Counted from the stretch's first letter, positions 1-6,525 are shown. The stretch is DNA of 13,236 nt from Candidatus Moraniibacteriota bacterium (GCA_023261605.1 JAHFOP010000025.1:1-13236), one strand, 5' to 3'. Numbers and translations: made by a program. The notes: generated by a model not told the origin, from the letters alone.

Positions 1-77
1 CCTATTTTTTTTTCGTCATCGATGGGACACTGGCATATATATAACATAGAACCTCTTGTTTTGTCAAGGAATTTGTC
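1..77. other. Non-coding left edge
   Basis: AT-rich sequence with a poly-T run near the start. I see no ORF, RNA gene or repeat that I can support. It probably holds the 3' end or upstream region of a gene beyond the window. Confidence 0.4.
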
Positions 78-106
78 TTGACTTTTCCCTCGAAATGCGC
101 TATACT
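78..106 (+). promoter_or_regulatory. Sigma70-type promoter for the small gene at 231
   Basis: TTGACT (78-83), a 17-nt spacer and TATACT (101-106) match the housekeeping -35/-10 pattern at ten of twelve positions with ideal spacing. Transcription would start near 112-114, giving a leader of about 118 nt before the small membrane-protein gene. The start site is inferred from spacing. Confidence 0.7.
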
Positions 107-118
107 TATTATATTGAG

Positions 119-137
119 AACGGGTGCCAAGCCCGTT
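119..137 (+). other. Hairpin followed by T-run at the predicted 5' end
   Basis: AACGGG (119-124) pairs with CCCGTT (132-137) around a 7-nt loop, and is followed by TTTT and another T-rich stretch. The shape is terminator-like, but it starts only about 6 nt after the predicted start site of the promoter at 78-106. It could terminate a gene upstream of the window, attenuate the downstream gene, or protect the mRNA 5' end. The sequence alone does not decide. Confidence 0.5.
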
Positions 138-177
138 TTTATTATTTTTTAAGCTAATAATTAATTTAAAATGTCGG

Positions 178-206
178 ACTTTTTGCGCTAATAAGGTGCA
201 AAAAGT
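178..206 (+). other. Leader hairpin, 9-bp stem
   Basis: ACTTTTTGC (178-186) pairs perfectly with GCAAAAAGT (198-206) around an 11-nt loop. An outer GTCG/CGAC pair (173-176 with 213-216) can extend it across an internal loop. It lies in the predicted leader of the small gene at 231, ending 24 nt before its start codon. A regulatory role is a guess; AT-rich stems also arise by chance. Confidence 0.4.
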
Positions 207-230
207 AAAATACGACAAAACAAAAACAAA

Positions 231-392
231 ATGGAGAATGGAAAAACCATGCAGGAGGATGATTGCCAATGTCCCGAATGTGCTAGACGGGCAGAGGAAC
301 ATGTGGAATCAGAAACCTTCGGGTTGGCAGTGTTGATTGCGCTTATGCCAATCATGACATTGACCCTTTTCGGCCACATCGGTCTTTTATAA
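231..392 (+). CDS. Small predicted membrane protein with CxCxxC motif (53 aa)
   Basis: I do not recognise a family. The 53-residue product has a charged N-terminal half with cysteines at 12, 14 and 17 in CQCPEC. An acidic/basic amphipathic stretch follows, then a hydrophobic segment (about 30-49, rich in L, A, I, M) ending at the C-terminus. This reads as a short cytoplasmic or metal-binding head on a single membrane helix. The frame is favoured because it makes that ordered head-plus-helix protein, sits behind a consensus promoter (78-106) and is followed 36 nt later by a terminator (429-458). There is no Shine-Dalgarno before ATG 231, which is normal in this window. A second in-frame ATG at codon 7 is possible. 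A perfect AGGAGG at 252-257 lies inside the gene but leads only to a five-codon ORF. Function is unknown; a thiol- or metal-binding role is only suggested by the cysteines. Confidence 0.6.
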   Translation: MENGKTMQEDDCQCPECARRAEEHVESETFGLAVLIALMPIMTLTLFGHIGLL

Positions 393-428
393 TCCGAGCC
401 GTCGAAAAGCACAATTTAATACAAAAAC

Positions 429-458
429 AAAAAGGGGATCCGCAAGGGGTCTCTTTTT
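429..458 (+). terminator. Intrinsic terminator with GCAA tetraloop
   Basis: AAAAAGGGGATCC (429-441) folds on GGGGTCTCTTTTT (446-458) around a GCAA (GNRA) loop, with G-U pairs and one A-G mismatch, ending in a U-run. It follows the small gene at 231-392 by 36 nt and lies just before the ftsK promoter. Confidence 0.65.
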
Positions 459-479
459 ATTTTTGAAGAATTGGTGATT

Positions 480-488
480 TGTGATAAT
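480..488 (+). promoter_or_regulatory. Extended -10 promoter candidate for ftsK
   Basis: TGTGATAAT (480-488) is an extended -10 (TGn plus GATAAT). No good -35 exists 16-18 nt upstream, where the sequence is the T-run of the terminator at 429-458. Transcription would start near 495, only about 3 nt before the ftsK ATG, so the message would be essentially leaderless. Confidence 0.4.
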
Positions 489-497
489 ATAGATTAT

Positions 498-2927
498 ATG
501 GTCAGAAAAAAATATACTAAAAAAAGAAACAAGAAAGAGATTGAAGAAGACGAAATAGAAGAGGCGGTTGAAAAAAAACCGAGAAGGAGCTTGGCTGGGG
601 ATGTGAAGCGGAGCATCGTGGCGGTTGTTCTTTTTGCATTGGCAGTCATTTTGACACTCAGCTTTTTTGGCAGCGCCGGTAGTTTTGGGAAATCGCTGAA
701 TGCAGACGCAGGGCGTTTGGTGGGTTTGGTAAAATTCATCGCGCCGATTTTTTTGGCGGGTTTTGGGATAATTCTTTTGTTTCGCAAGGAAACATTTTTT
801 TACGTCACAAAAGTTACGGGACTTTTTTTTACGCTGGTAAGTTTCGCCGGATTTTTCCATTGGTTTTTTGATGTGTCGCGCATGCTGAAAGCGGCTGAGG
901 CTGGACAAGGTGGAGGTTATCTCGGTTATGCACTGGATTATATTTTGATAAAATATTTAGGTAGCGCAGGCAGCTTGGTAGTGATTTTAGCTGTCTTGTT
1001 TTTGGGCATAATTCTGATGTTTGATTTTTCTATCGCACATTTCTTTATCAAATTGAAAGAAAAAAGAAATCAGAATAAGGAAGAAAAAGAGGAAGCGATA
1101 AACGGTGAGGAAGAGGTGAATGAGACAGGGGACGCTGTGCAAATGGCGCCGATAGAAAATGATCTCTTGAAGAGAGAATTTTTAGCGGAGGACAAAAAAA
1201 CGGCTGAAGAAATCAAGGCCGATGAAAACATCGCGCATATTGAATTTGTTGAAGGGCGTGATCATTTTGTGGAGCCGGAGATCATTGCCGAATCGGAATT
1301 GGCAGCGGAGGAAGCGGCGAAAAAAATGAAAAAAGGAAAATCTTTGGATATTGAAAATGCTTTAGTAGGGATGAAGCAGGCTAAGCCGTCAAAAAATTTA
1401 CGTTGGGTTTTTCCGCCAGCCGATCTCTTGGAAAAAAGTTTTGGCGTAGCGCAGGGCGGAGACATTGAAAAGAATTTTGCTGTTATTGAAAAGACGCTTA
1501 AAGATTTTGGGATTCAGGTGGAGAGAGGCACGGCTAAGACTGGGCCGTCTGTCACTCAATACAGTTTTCGACCGGCAGTGGGCGTGAAAATTTCTAAAAT
1601 ACTTTCCTTGCAAAATGATTTGGCTTTGGCTTTGGCGGCTCACCCGATCAGAATTGAGGCACCGATTCCTGGGCAGTCGCTCATCGGAATCGAAATTCCC
1701 AATAAGGATTCAATGGTAGTGCGCCTGCGCGATATGGTGGAAGACCCGCTTTTCAAAAGAAGGGGGACAAATCTCACTTTGGCACTCGGGGAAGATGTCA
1801 GTGGAGAAAGCATTCTGGCTGATTTGTCCAAGATGCCACATTTAATGATTGCGGGAGCGACTGGCACGGGAAAATCGGTCTGTATCAATACCATTATCAC
1901 TACGCTACTCTATCAGAATTCGCCGGAAGATCTCAAATTTATTATGGTTGATCCGAAGCGCGTGGAACTTTCTTTGTATAACGGCATTCCACATCTTTTG
2001 ACGGACGTGATCGTGGAAAATTCCAAAGTTATTAACACGCTTAGGTGGGCGGTCAGTGAAATGGAGCGACGTTATCGATTGCTTCAGGACACCGGTTCGC
2101 GCGATATTGGATCATATCGGGATAAGATGAAGGCAGGTGAAACAATCAAAAGAAAAGATCCAGAAACAAATGAAATATCTGAAGAAGAATTGAAAAATTT
2201 GCCGTACATTGTGATTGTGATTGATGAGTTGGCGGATCTCATGGGTACACACGGCAAAGAAGTGGAAGGCGCGATTGTGAGGCTGGCTCAGATGGCGCGC
2301 GCGATTGGCATTCATCTGATTGTCTCGACACAGCGGCCATCAGTGGAAGTGATTACGGGACTTATCAAGGCTAACATTACGACGCGTATTGCTTTTCAGG
2401 TGGCCACGCAGATTGATTCGCGCACTATTTTGGATATGGGTGGCGCGGAAAAATTGCTTGGCAAAGGCGATTTGCTTTATCTTTCTTCCAGTTCACCCAA
2501 GCCTAGGCGCATCCAAGGTGTGTTCATCGGCGAATCGGAGGTTAAACGCGTTGTGAAATTTGTCAGTGATCAAAAAAAGAAGGACGAAGAAGCGGACGAG
2601 GCTGGAATGAAGATAACCGAGGAAACAAAAAAGGAAATTTTAGAATTCAAAGATAGCTCTGGCGATGAGGGTGACGATGCTTTAGTGGCGGCGGCTAAAG
2701 AAGAAATCAAAAAGATGCAAAAGGCCTCGGCTTCATTTTTGCAAAGAAGACTACGTATTGGTTATGCGCGCGCAGCGCGACTGCTGGATATTTTGGAAGA
2801 GCAAGGCGTGGTTGGTCCGGCTGATGGAGCCAAGCCGCGGGAAATTTATATGAATGACGAAAAACACGAAGTGAATTATGCGGATAAGATAGATGATCAA
2901 GGGAAAAGAGATAAGTGGGAGATATAA
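498..2927 (+). CDS. ftsK: DNA translocase FtsK/SpoIIIE family
   Basis: Membrane-anchored, ATP-driven DNA pump that clears and sorts chromosomes at the division septum. The 809-residue protein has a basic/acidic N-terminus and four predicted membrane helices (about 39-57, 77-95, 103-124, 155-176). A charged linker (about 188-300) is followed by the alpha/beta motor and a C-terminal gamma winged-helix (about 727-795). Walker A is GATGTGKS (453-460), Walker B is IVIVIDE with D576/E577, and the STQRPS motif follows. The linker is short compared with E. coli FtsK, and the overall size is near SpoIIIE. I start at ATG 498 (MVRKKYTKK) rather than at an upstream TTG (471), because the extra nine residues overlap the likely promoter. 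The rodZ-like gene follows after 12 nt, suggesting one transcript. The gamma domain implies KOPS/SRS-like recognition sites, which were not searched. The family call is secure. Confidence 0.95.
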   Translation: MVRKKYTKKRNKKEIEEDEIEEAVEKKPRRSLAGDVKRSIVAVVLFALAVILTLSFFGSAGSFGKSLNADAGRLVGLVKFIAPIFLAGFGIILLFRKETFFYVTKVTGLFFTLVSFAGFFHWFFDVSRMLKAAEAGQGGGYLGYALDYILIKYLGSAGSLVVILAVLFLGIILMFDFSIAHFFIKLKEKRNQNKEEKEEAINGEEEVNETGDAVQMAPIENDLLKREFLAEDKKTAEEIKADENIAHIEFVEGRDHFVEPEIIAESELAAEEAAKKMKKGKSLDIENALVGMKQAKPSKNLRWVFPPADLLEKSFGVAQGGDIEKNFAVIEKTLKDFGIQVERGTAKTGPSVTQYSFRPAVGVKISKILSLQNDLALALAAHPIRIEAPIPGQSLIGIEIPNKDSMVVRLRDMVEDPLFKRRGTNLTLALGEDVSGESILADLSKMPHLMIAGATGTGKSVCINTIITTLLYQNSPEDLKFIMVDPKRVELSLYNGIPHLLTDVIVENSKVINTLRWAVSEMERRYRLLQDTGSRDIGSYRDKMKAGETIKRKDPETNEISEEELKNLPYIVIVIDELADLMGTHGKEVEGAIVRLAQMARAIGIHLIVSTQRPSVEVITGLIKANITTRIAFQVATQIDSRTILDMGGAEKLLGKGDLLYLSSSSPKPRRIQGVFIGESEVKRVVKFVSDQKKKDEEADEAGMKITEETKKEILEFKDSSGDEGDDALVAAAKEEIKKMQKASASFLQRRLRIGYARAARLLDILEEQGVVGPADGAKPREIYMNDEKHEVNYADKIDDQGKRDKWEI

Positions 2928-2939
2928 TGTAAGAATTTC

Positions 2940-4043
2940 ATGAATGGTTTTACCAAAAAAAGGGTTGGTACGCTGACGTTGGGAGAAAAATTGAAAAAAC
3001 TGCGTGGCGATAAAAGAATTTCGCTGGGGGAAGCTTCCAAATTCACGAAAATTCAAGCAGTATATCTGGAACACTTGGAAGAGGGGGCATATGATTTTTT
3101 GCCGGCCGATGTTTATGTTAGGGGATTTTTGCGGAGTTACGCTGATTTTTTGGGTGTGGATGACCGGATTCTTATCAGGCTTTATGAAAAAGAAAAAGGC
3201 ATCAAGAAAAATTTGGATAAGGAAAAAAAATCCAATTTGAAGGAAAGGAAGCCAATCGATATTTCTTCTTTTGTTTTTACTCCGCAAAAAATCGTTGTGG
3301 CGGTGGTTATTGCGGTAGTCCTTATGGGGCTCTTTCTCTTGTATCGGGAGGTGGATTCTTTTGCTAGTGCGCCAAGTCTTGTGATTTTGAGCCCGGATGA
3401 TAATAGCGAAGTGCAAGACAATTCGATTTATGTGAAAGGAGTGACGGAAAAAGACGCCGCACTTTTTATTAATGATCAACCAATCTTAGTGGGAGATGAC
3501 GGAAGATTTGGCGAGAATCTGACTTTGCAATCCGGTCTGAATAATATTACTGTGAAATCTGTCAATAAATTTAAAAAAGAAGCGATAAAAAATATTGTGG
3601 TGAGATCGGATTATGTCGCCACTACTGACAATGGTTCCCATGGTAATCAAAGTAGCTCGGCGGGGAATGTCTCAGTTAATCCTGCTTCTTCCGGTGGAGA
3701 TGGCACGGCCACAGCACAAGGCGTGCAGATAGATTTAAGGGTTGATCCTGGGCCGGTCTGGCTTAGCGTAGAAACGGATGGCGCATTGGCATTCAGCGGA
3801 ACGATGCTGAGAGGGAGTGTGCAATCGTTCAAAGCGACTGACAAAATAGTGATCAGTTCAGGCTCAGGCAAGGCGACGTTCGTGAAGCTGAACGGCCGGG
3901 ATATGGGGGCTTTGAGTGCGGATGCCGGAGCAGTAAGAGGGGTAACTTTCACTAAAAATACTACGCCAGATACGGCCGCGACCAGTGACGCTGCCGCTAG
4001 TGTGTCTTCGACCAAAGATGTTAAACCGACTAAGAAAAAGTAG
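2940..4043 (+). CDS. rodZ: RodZ-like helix-turn-helix membrane protein with DUF4115 domain
   Basis: Predicted bitopic morphogenesis protein. RodZ links the MreB cytoskeleton to the wall-elongation machinery in model bacteria. The 367 residues show a cytoplasmic HTH of the RodZ type (about 13-80, with the YVRGFLRSYADFLG helix) and a basic linker. One membrane helix follows (about 118-135, VVAVVIAVVLMGLFLLY). Outside are an Ig-like beta domain (about 145-222, beginning VILSPDD), a Ser/Gly/Asn-rich spacer (225-260) and a C-terminal DUF4115-type domain (about 262-340). The tail is lysine-rich. The Ig-like segment between the helix and DUF4115 is extra relative to E. coli RodZ. It starts 12 nt after ftsK with no Shine-Dalgarno, so the two are probably cotranscribed. 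No mreB is visible here, so the shape role rests on family knowledge; a membrane-bound regulator is the alternative. Confidence 0.85.
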   Translation: MNGFTKKRVGTLTLGEKLKKLRGDKRISLGEASKFTKIQAVYLEHLEEGAYDFLPADVYVRGFLRSYADFLGVDDRILIRLYEKEKGIKKNLDKEKKSNLKERKPIDISSFVFTPQKIVVAVVIAVVLMGLFLLYREVDSFASAPSLVILSPDDNSEVQDNSIYVKGVTEKDAALFINDQPILVGDDGRFGENLTLQSGLNNITVKSVNKFKKEAIKNIVVRSDYVATTDNGSHGNQSSSAGNVSVNPASSGGDGTATAQGVQIDLRVDPGPVWLSVETDGALAFSGTMLRGSVQSFKATDKIVISSGSGKATFVKLNGRDMGALSADAGAVRGVTFTKNTTPDTAATSDAAASVSSTKDVKPTKKK

Positions 4044-4086
4044 ATTTTAAATATTCGCCCAAGGAGAACTTGCGTAGATTTTAAAT
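4040..4086 (+). repeat. Direct repeat of a 13-mer around the rodZ stop and recA promoter
   Basis: GTAGATTTTAAAT occurs at 4040-4052 and again at 4074-4086, with 34 nt between starts. The first copy includes the rodZ stop codon. The second fills most of the spacer between the -35 and -10 of the recA promoter. It may be a paired regulator site; chance is possible because most of the word is A/T. Confidence 0.6.
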
Positions 4087-4098
4087 GAATGATAAAAT
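4070..4098 (+). promoter_or_regulatory. recA promoter
   Basis: TTGCGT (4070-4075), a 17-nt spacer and TAAAAT (4093-4098), preceded by TGA as an extended -10. The predicted start is near 4105, giving a leader of about 66 nt to the preferred ATG at 4171. An 8-bp palindrome CACTAGTG (4101-4108) covers the predicted start site. Confidence 0.65.
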
Positions 4099-4170
4099 AT
4101 CACTAGTGGAAACATGCGAGCATATGAGTACGTTAACATCTTAACAAAAAATAAATTTAATGACAAAAAT

Positions 4171-5172
4171 ATGAAAGAAGAAAAAAAGGGGATTACGGAT
4201 GTCGTGGAACAAATAAGAGAAAAGTTCGGTGAGGGAGTGATCATGAAATTGGGGGATATCAAAAGAGTGGATGTGGAATCCATTCCGACCGGATCGGTTT
4301 CACTTGACATTGCGCTCGGTATCGGTGGCATTCCGCGCGGACGAGTGGTGGAAATTTATGGACCGGAATCTTCTGGCAAGACTACGTTGACTTTGCACAT
4401 CATTGCCAATTCACAAAAATTGGGCGGCACAGCCGCTTTCATCGACGCAGAACATGCGCTGGATCCAGAATATGCCAAGCGCATCGGGGTGAATATCAAT
4501 GATCTTCTGATCTCGCAACCAGACAATGGCGAACAAGCGCTGGACATTGTGGAAACCTTGGTCAATTCCGGCGAAATCAGTATTATTGTAATTGATTCGG
4601 TGGCAGCCTTGGTGCCGAAAGCTGAAATTGAAGGTGAAATGGGGGATTCGCACATGGGGCGTCAAGCGCGACTGATGTCACAGGCTCTCCGCAAACTCAC
4701 AGCCATCATTGCTCGCTCCAACTGCACTGTAATTTTCATCAACCAGATCAGAATGAAAATTGGCGTGGTGTTTGGCAATCCAGAAACAACTACGGGAGGC
4801 AACGCGCTCAAATTTTATGCATCTGTGCGAATTGAAGTGCGAAGAAGTGCCCAAATCAAAAAAGGTGAAGACATTGTGGGTAATCGCACAAAAGTCAAAA
4901 TTGTGAAAAACAAAGTGGCACCACCGTTCAAAACCTGCGAGTTTGACATTATGTATAACGAAGGTATCAGCGCCTCCGGCGACACCTTGGACGCGGGTGT
5001 GAAATATGAAGTGATTGACAAAAAAGGCAATTCTTATTCCTTCGGGGAGATAAAATTGGGTGTTGGTCGTGAAGTGGCCAAAGCCTTCTTGAAAACCGAC
5101 GCGAAGCTCATGAAGGAAATTTCCAAGGAGATTTACAAAAAAATCAGGGAGAAAGAAAAAGAAGAAGAATAA
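4171..5172 (+). CDS. recA: Recombinase RecA
   Basis: ATP-dependent strand-exchange protein for homologous recombination and for repair of breaks and stalled forks. The 333 residues contain Walker A GPESSGKT (64-71), FIDAEHALDPEYA, MGDSHMGRQARLMSQAL near L1, and NQIRMKIG followed by the L2 loop GNPETTTGGN (202-211). This layout is almost superimposable on E. coli RecA (353 aa). The C-terminus is short and ends in a Lys/Glu tail (EKEKEEE). An upstream ATG at 4114 would add 19 residues (MRAYEYVNILTKNK...) unlike any RecA N-terminus. ATG 4171 gives the usual MKEEKKGITDVVEQIREKFGEG-like start, so I chose it. The gene has its own promoter (4070-4098) and terminator (5206-5246) and is therefore a single-gene unit. 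I could not recognise a LexA-type SOS box, although two 13-bp direct repeats overlap the promoter. Confidence 0.97.
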   Translation: MKEEKKGITDVVEQIREKFGEGVIMKLGDIKRVDVESIPTGSVSLDIALGIGGIPRGRVVEIYGPESSGKTTLTLHIIANSQKLGGTAAFIDAEHALDPEYAKRIGVNINDLLISQPDNGEQALDIVETLVNSGEISIIVIDSVAALVPKAEIEGEMGDSHMGRQARLMSQALRKLTAIIARSNCTVIFINQIRMKIGVVFGNPETTTGGNALKFYASVRIEVRRSAQIKKGEDIVGNRTKVKIVKNKVAPPFKTCEFDIMYNEGISASGDTLDAGVKYEVIDKKGNSYSFGEIKLGVGREVAKAFLKTDAKLMKEISKEIYKKIREKEKEEE

Positions 5173-5205
5173 TAATAAGTGATTTATTTTTGCCGCAGAA
5201 AACAC

Positions 5206-5246
5206 AAAAAAATCTCGCTAGTATAAAATCTACGCGGGATTTTTTT
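5206..5246 (+). terminator. Intrinsic terminator of recA
   Basis: A 13-bp stem (5206-5218 with 5234-5246, one G-U pair) carries A7 on the left and T7 on the right. TAG/CTA can extend it inward around a bulged C, leaving an 8-nt loop. It lies 33 nt after the recA stop. The flanking A- and T-runs would let it work in both directions. Confidence 0.85.
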
Positions 5247-5293
5247 AGTAAGTTTATCATTGACGAAATGAGATTGGGAAACGTTTTTAAAAC

Positions 5294-5322
5294 TTGCGCC
5301 AGTTTGTTTTTGGGAGTATAAT
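5294..5322 (+). promoter_or_regulatory. Promoter of the NDK gene
   Basis: TTGCGC (5294-5299), a 17-nt spacer and a perfect TATAAT (5317-5322). The predicted start is near 5329, giving a leader of about 47 nt. The -35 resembles that of recA (TTGCGT). Confidence 0.75.
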
Positions 5323-5376
5323 TTTTTCATATGACCTTGCCAAAGGTTTTTAATTAAATTAAAAAAGAAAGAATCT

Positions 5377-5988
5377 ATGGAGAAGAAACATCATTCAAAG
5401 GAACGGACGCTGGTCGTTGTGAAGCCGGACGGCCTGCAAAGGACGTTGGTTGGAGAAATAATCAAGCGCTATGAAAGATTAGGTTTAAAACTTATTGCGA
5501 TGAAGATGTTGGTGACGGATGCGGATTTTGTGGAGAAACACTATACACTTGATCCGGAGTGGCGTCGCATTACCGGAGAAAAAACTATCGAAAGCTATGT
5601 CAAAAAAGGACTGACTCCACCATCGGATGATCCATTAGTGATTACTGCTAAGATCTTGGCCAATCTCAAAAAATATATGACTAGCGGGCCCGTCATCGCC
5701 ATGGTTTGGCAAGGCGCGCACGCTGTGAAAATTATCCGCAAAATTACTGGCGGTACTGAGCCCTTGACGAGTGAGCCGGGGACGATTCGTGGTGATTATG
5801 TTTTAGATTCCTATCAAATGTCAGACGAAGACAATCGCAGTGTGCGAAACTTAATCCATGCTTCCGGTTCAGTCGAGGAAGCGGAGATGGAAATCAAACA
5901 CTGGTTCGCTCCGGAAGAAATTTTCAACTATCGCTTAGTGCAAGATGAGATTTTGTATGATGTGAATCTGGATGGAATCATGGAATAA
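5377..5988 (+). CDS. ndk: Nucleoside-diphosphate kinase with internal insertion
   Basis: Transfers the gamma-phosphate of ATP to NDPs and dNDPs through a phosphohistidine, balancing NTP and dNTP pools in the cytoplasm. The 203 residues show VVVKPDG (K16), MTSGPVIAMVWQG (101-113), TIRGDY (136-141) and the active-site segment NLIHASGSVEEAE with catalytic H161. The canonical HGSDS is HASGS here. Bacterial NDKs are usually about 140 aa. This one has roughly 25 extra residues between KHY (54-56) and MTSGP, plus a longer C-terminus (about 176-203). Start ATG 5377 follows an A-rich stretch with only a weak AGAAAG. It is a single-gene unit between its own promoter (5294-5322) and terminator (6011-6041). 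Long NDKs of this kind also occur in other CPR and in archaea, to my knowledge. The family call is firm; kinetic consequences of the insertion are unknown. Confidence 0.93.
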   Translation: MEKKHHSKERTLVVVKPDGLQRTLVGEIIKRYERLGLKLIAMKMLVTDADFVEKHYTLDPEWRRITGEKTIESYVKKGLTPPSDDPLVITAKILANLKKYMTSGPVIAMVWQGAHAVKIIRKITGGTEPLTSEPGTIRGDYVLDSYQMSDEDNRSVRNLIHASGSVEEAEMEIKHWFAPEEIFNYRLVQDEILYDVNLDGIME

Positions 5989-6010
5989 TCTTTTTCGTAA
6001 AATTAGTTTT

Positions 6011-6041
6011 AAAAAATCCCTGTAATGTGCGGGGATTTTTT
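6011..6041 (+). terminator. Intrinsic terminator of ndk
   Basis: AAAAAATCCC (6011-6020) pairs with GGGATTTTTT (6032-6041) around an 11-nt loop, 22 nt after the ndk stop. Its T-run abuts the next promoter (TTGACA from 6044). Confidence 0.8.
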
Positions 6042-6043
6042 TG

Positions 6044-6072
6044 TTGACACGCTGCAATTTTTGTGGTAGGTT
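6044..6072 (+). promoter_or_regulatory. Promoter of the hypothetical gene at 6136
   Basis: Perfect TTGACA (6044-6049), a 17-nt spacer ending in TGG (extended -10) and TAGGTT (6067-6072). The predicted start is near 6079-6080, which coincides with the ATG of a 19-codon leader ORF. Confidence 0.65.
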
Positions 6073-6079
6073 GGAGGGT

Positions 6080-6139
6080 ATGTTTTGGAGGAATGATAGC
6101 TCTTTTCACAACAACAAAAGTCTGGAGAATATAATATGA
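6080..6139 (+). CDS. Possible 19-aa leader peptide
   Basis: ATG at 6080 opens a 19-codon ORF (MFWRNDSSFHNNKSLENII) whose TGA (6137-6139) overlaps the start codon of the next gene as ATGA. That geometry is typical of translational coupling. The start codon lies at the predicted transcription start, so translation would be leaderless. No attenuator-type run of one codon is visible. Very short ORFs arise by chance, so this is a candidate only. Confidence 0.3.
   Translation: MFWRNDSSFHNNKSLENII
6124..6127 (+). promoter_or_regulatory. Shine-Dalgarno site of the gene at 6136
   Basis: GGAG with 8 nt to ATG 6136. It is noteworthy because almost no other gene in the window has a Shine-Dalgarno at a working distance. 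Confidence 0.5.
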
Positions 6140-6483
6140 TAGAGAGGAGAAAGTGTATTATAACCGCTGCTAAAAATAGTGAGCTGGTATTATTGTGGGA
6201 TATCATAAAAAAATTTAAGGATATTATTGAAGAAGACACCAAGAATATCTTTGAAGATGTGAAGCAAGCTCTTGATGCTGATTCTGACGAGAAACTTAAT
6301 TGCTTGCTGAATAATAAGTTCGTTAATAACGAGGGTGTTTCTTCCTTAAAAAATAGGTGTTGTGAAGAATTGGGGATAGGCGGGGTTGCCGCAAATTCAT
6401 TTTTTAGAAGAGCCGCTATTCTATCAATATATTTGAATAGAAATATGCTTTCCTTGCGCGAAGCTTTAATCGTGTATCTCTGA
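6136..6483 (+). CDS. Hypothetical protein, 115 aa
   Basis: I do not recognise the family. The product is soluble-looking, with no signal peptide or membrane helix, and is mostly helical. It has an acidic middle (about 27-53: EEDTKN, EDVKQALDADSDEK), cysteines at 7, 56, 74 and 75, and a hydrophobic/basic C-terminal third (SFFRRAAILSIYLNRNMLSLREALIVYL). It has one of the few recognisable ribosome-binding sites here, GGAG at 6124-6127, 8 nt before ATG. It also has its own promoter (6044-6072) and a strong terminator 16 nt after its TGA stop. These signals support a real gene. It sits alone between ndk and the convergent bL28 gene, so context does not suggest a function. Confidence 0.65.
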   Translation: MIERRKCIITAAKNSELVLLWDIIKKFKDIIEEDTKNIFEDVKQALDADSDEKLNCLLNNKFVNNEGVSSLKNRCCEELGIGGVAANSFFRRAAILSIYLNRNMLSLREALIVYL

Positions 6484-6499
6484 TCTTCAACCTACAAAA

Positions 6500-6525
6500 A
6501 AAGCGAGTCCCGGAGGACTCGCTTT
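6500..6525. terminator. Bidirectional terminator between the 6136 gene and rpmB
   Basis: A perfect 11-bp stem (AAAGCGAGTCC, 6500-6510, with its complement at 6515-6525) closes a CGGA tetraloop. It has an A-run on the left and AATTTTTTTT on the right. It serves the + gene ending at 6483 and the - gene ending at 6544. Confidence 0.9.

Noticed and set aside
252..286. Perfect AGGAGG inside the small gene
   Set aside because: The only well-spaced ATG (269) opens a five-codon ORF ending in TAG, so it is not a ribosome-binding site for a gene.
124..336. 70-codon plus-strand ORF over the small gene
   Set aside because: It starts within the leader hairpin and its product has no ordered features. The overlapping frame at 231-392 makes a coherent membrane protein.
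471..497. TTG start adding nine residues to FtsK
   Set aside because: The extra codons overlap the extended -10 element, and ATG 498 gives a usual basic N-terminus.
387..908. 173-codon minus-strand ORF over the ftsK 5' end
   Set aside because: It is antisense to the FtsK membrane segments and its composition reflects the reverse of hydrophobic codons.
2751..3479. 242-codon minus-strand ORF across ftsK and rodZ
   Set aside because: It is antisense to two recognised genes, with low-complexity F/K/I/N composition and no family features.
4101..4140. Possible SOS/LexA box at the recA start
   Set aside because: CACTAGTG and nearby CATATG words do not match the E. coli or Gram-positive LexA consensus; only a plain palindrome is seen.
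4114..4170. Upstream ATG adding 19 residues to RecA
   Set aside because: The added residues do not resemble any RecA N-terminus, and ATG 4171 matches the family start. Position 4114 is about 9 nt from the predicted transcription start, so use cannot be fully excluded.
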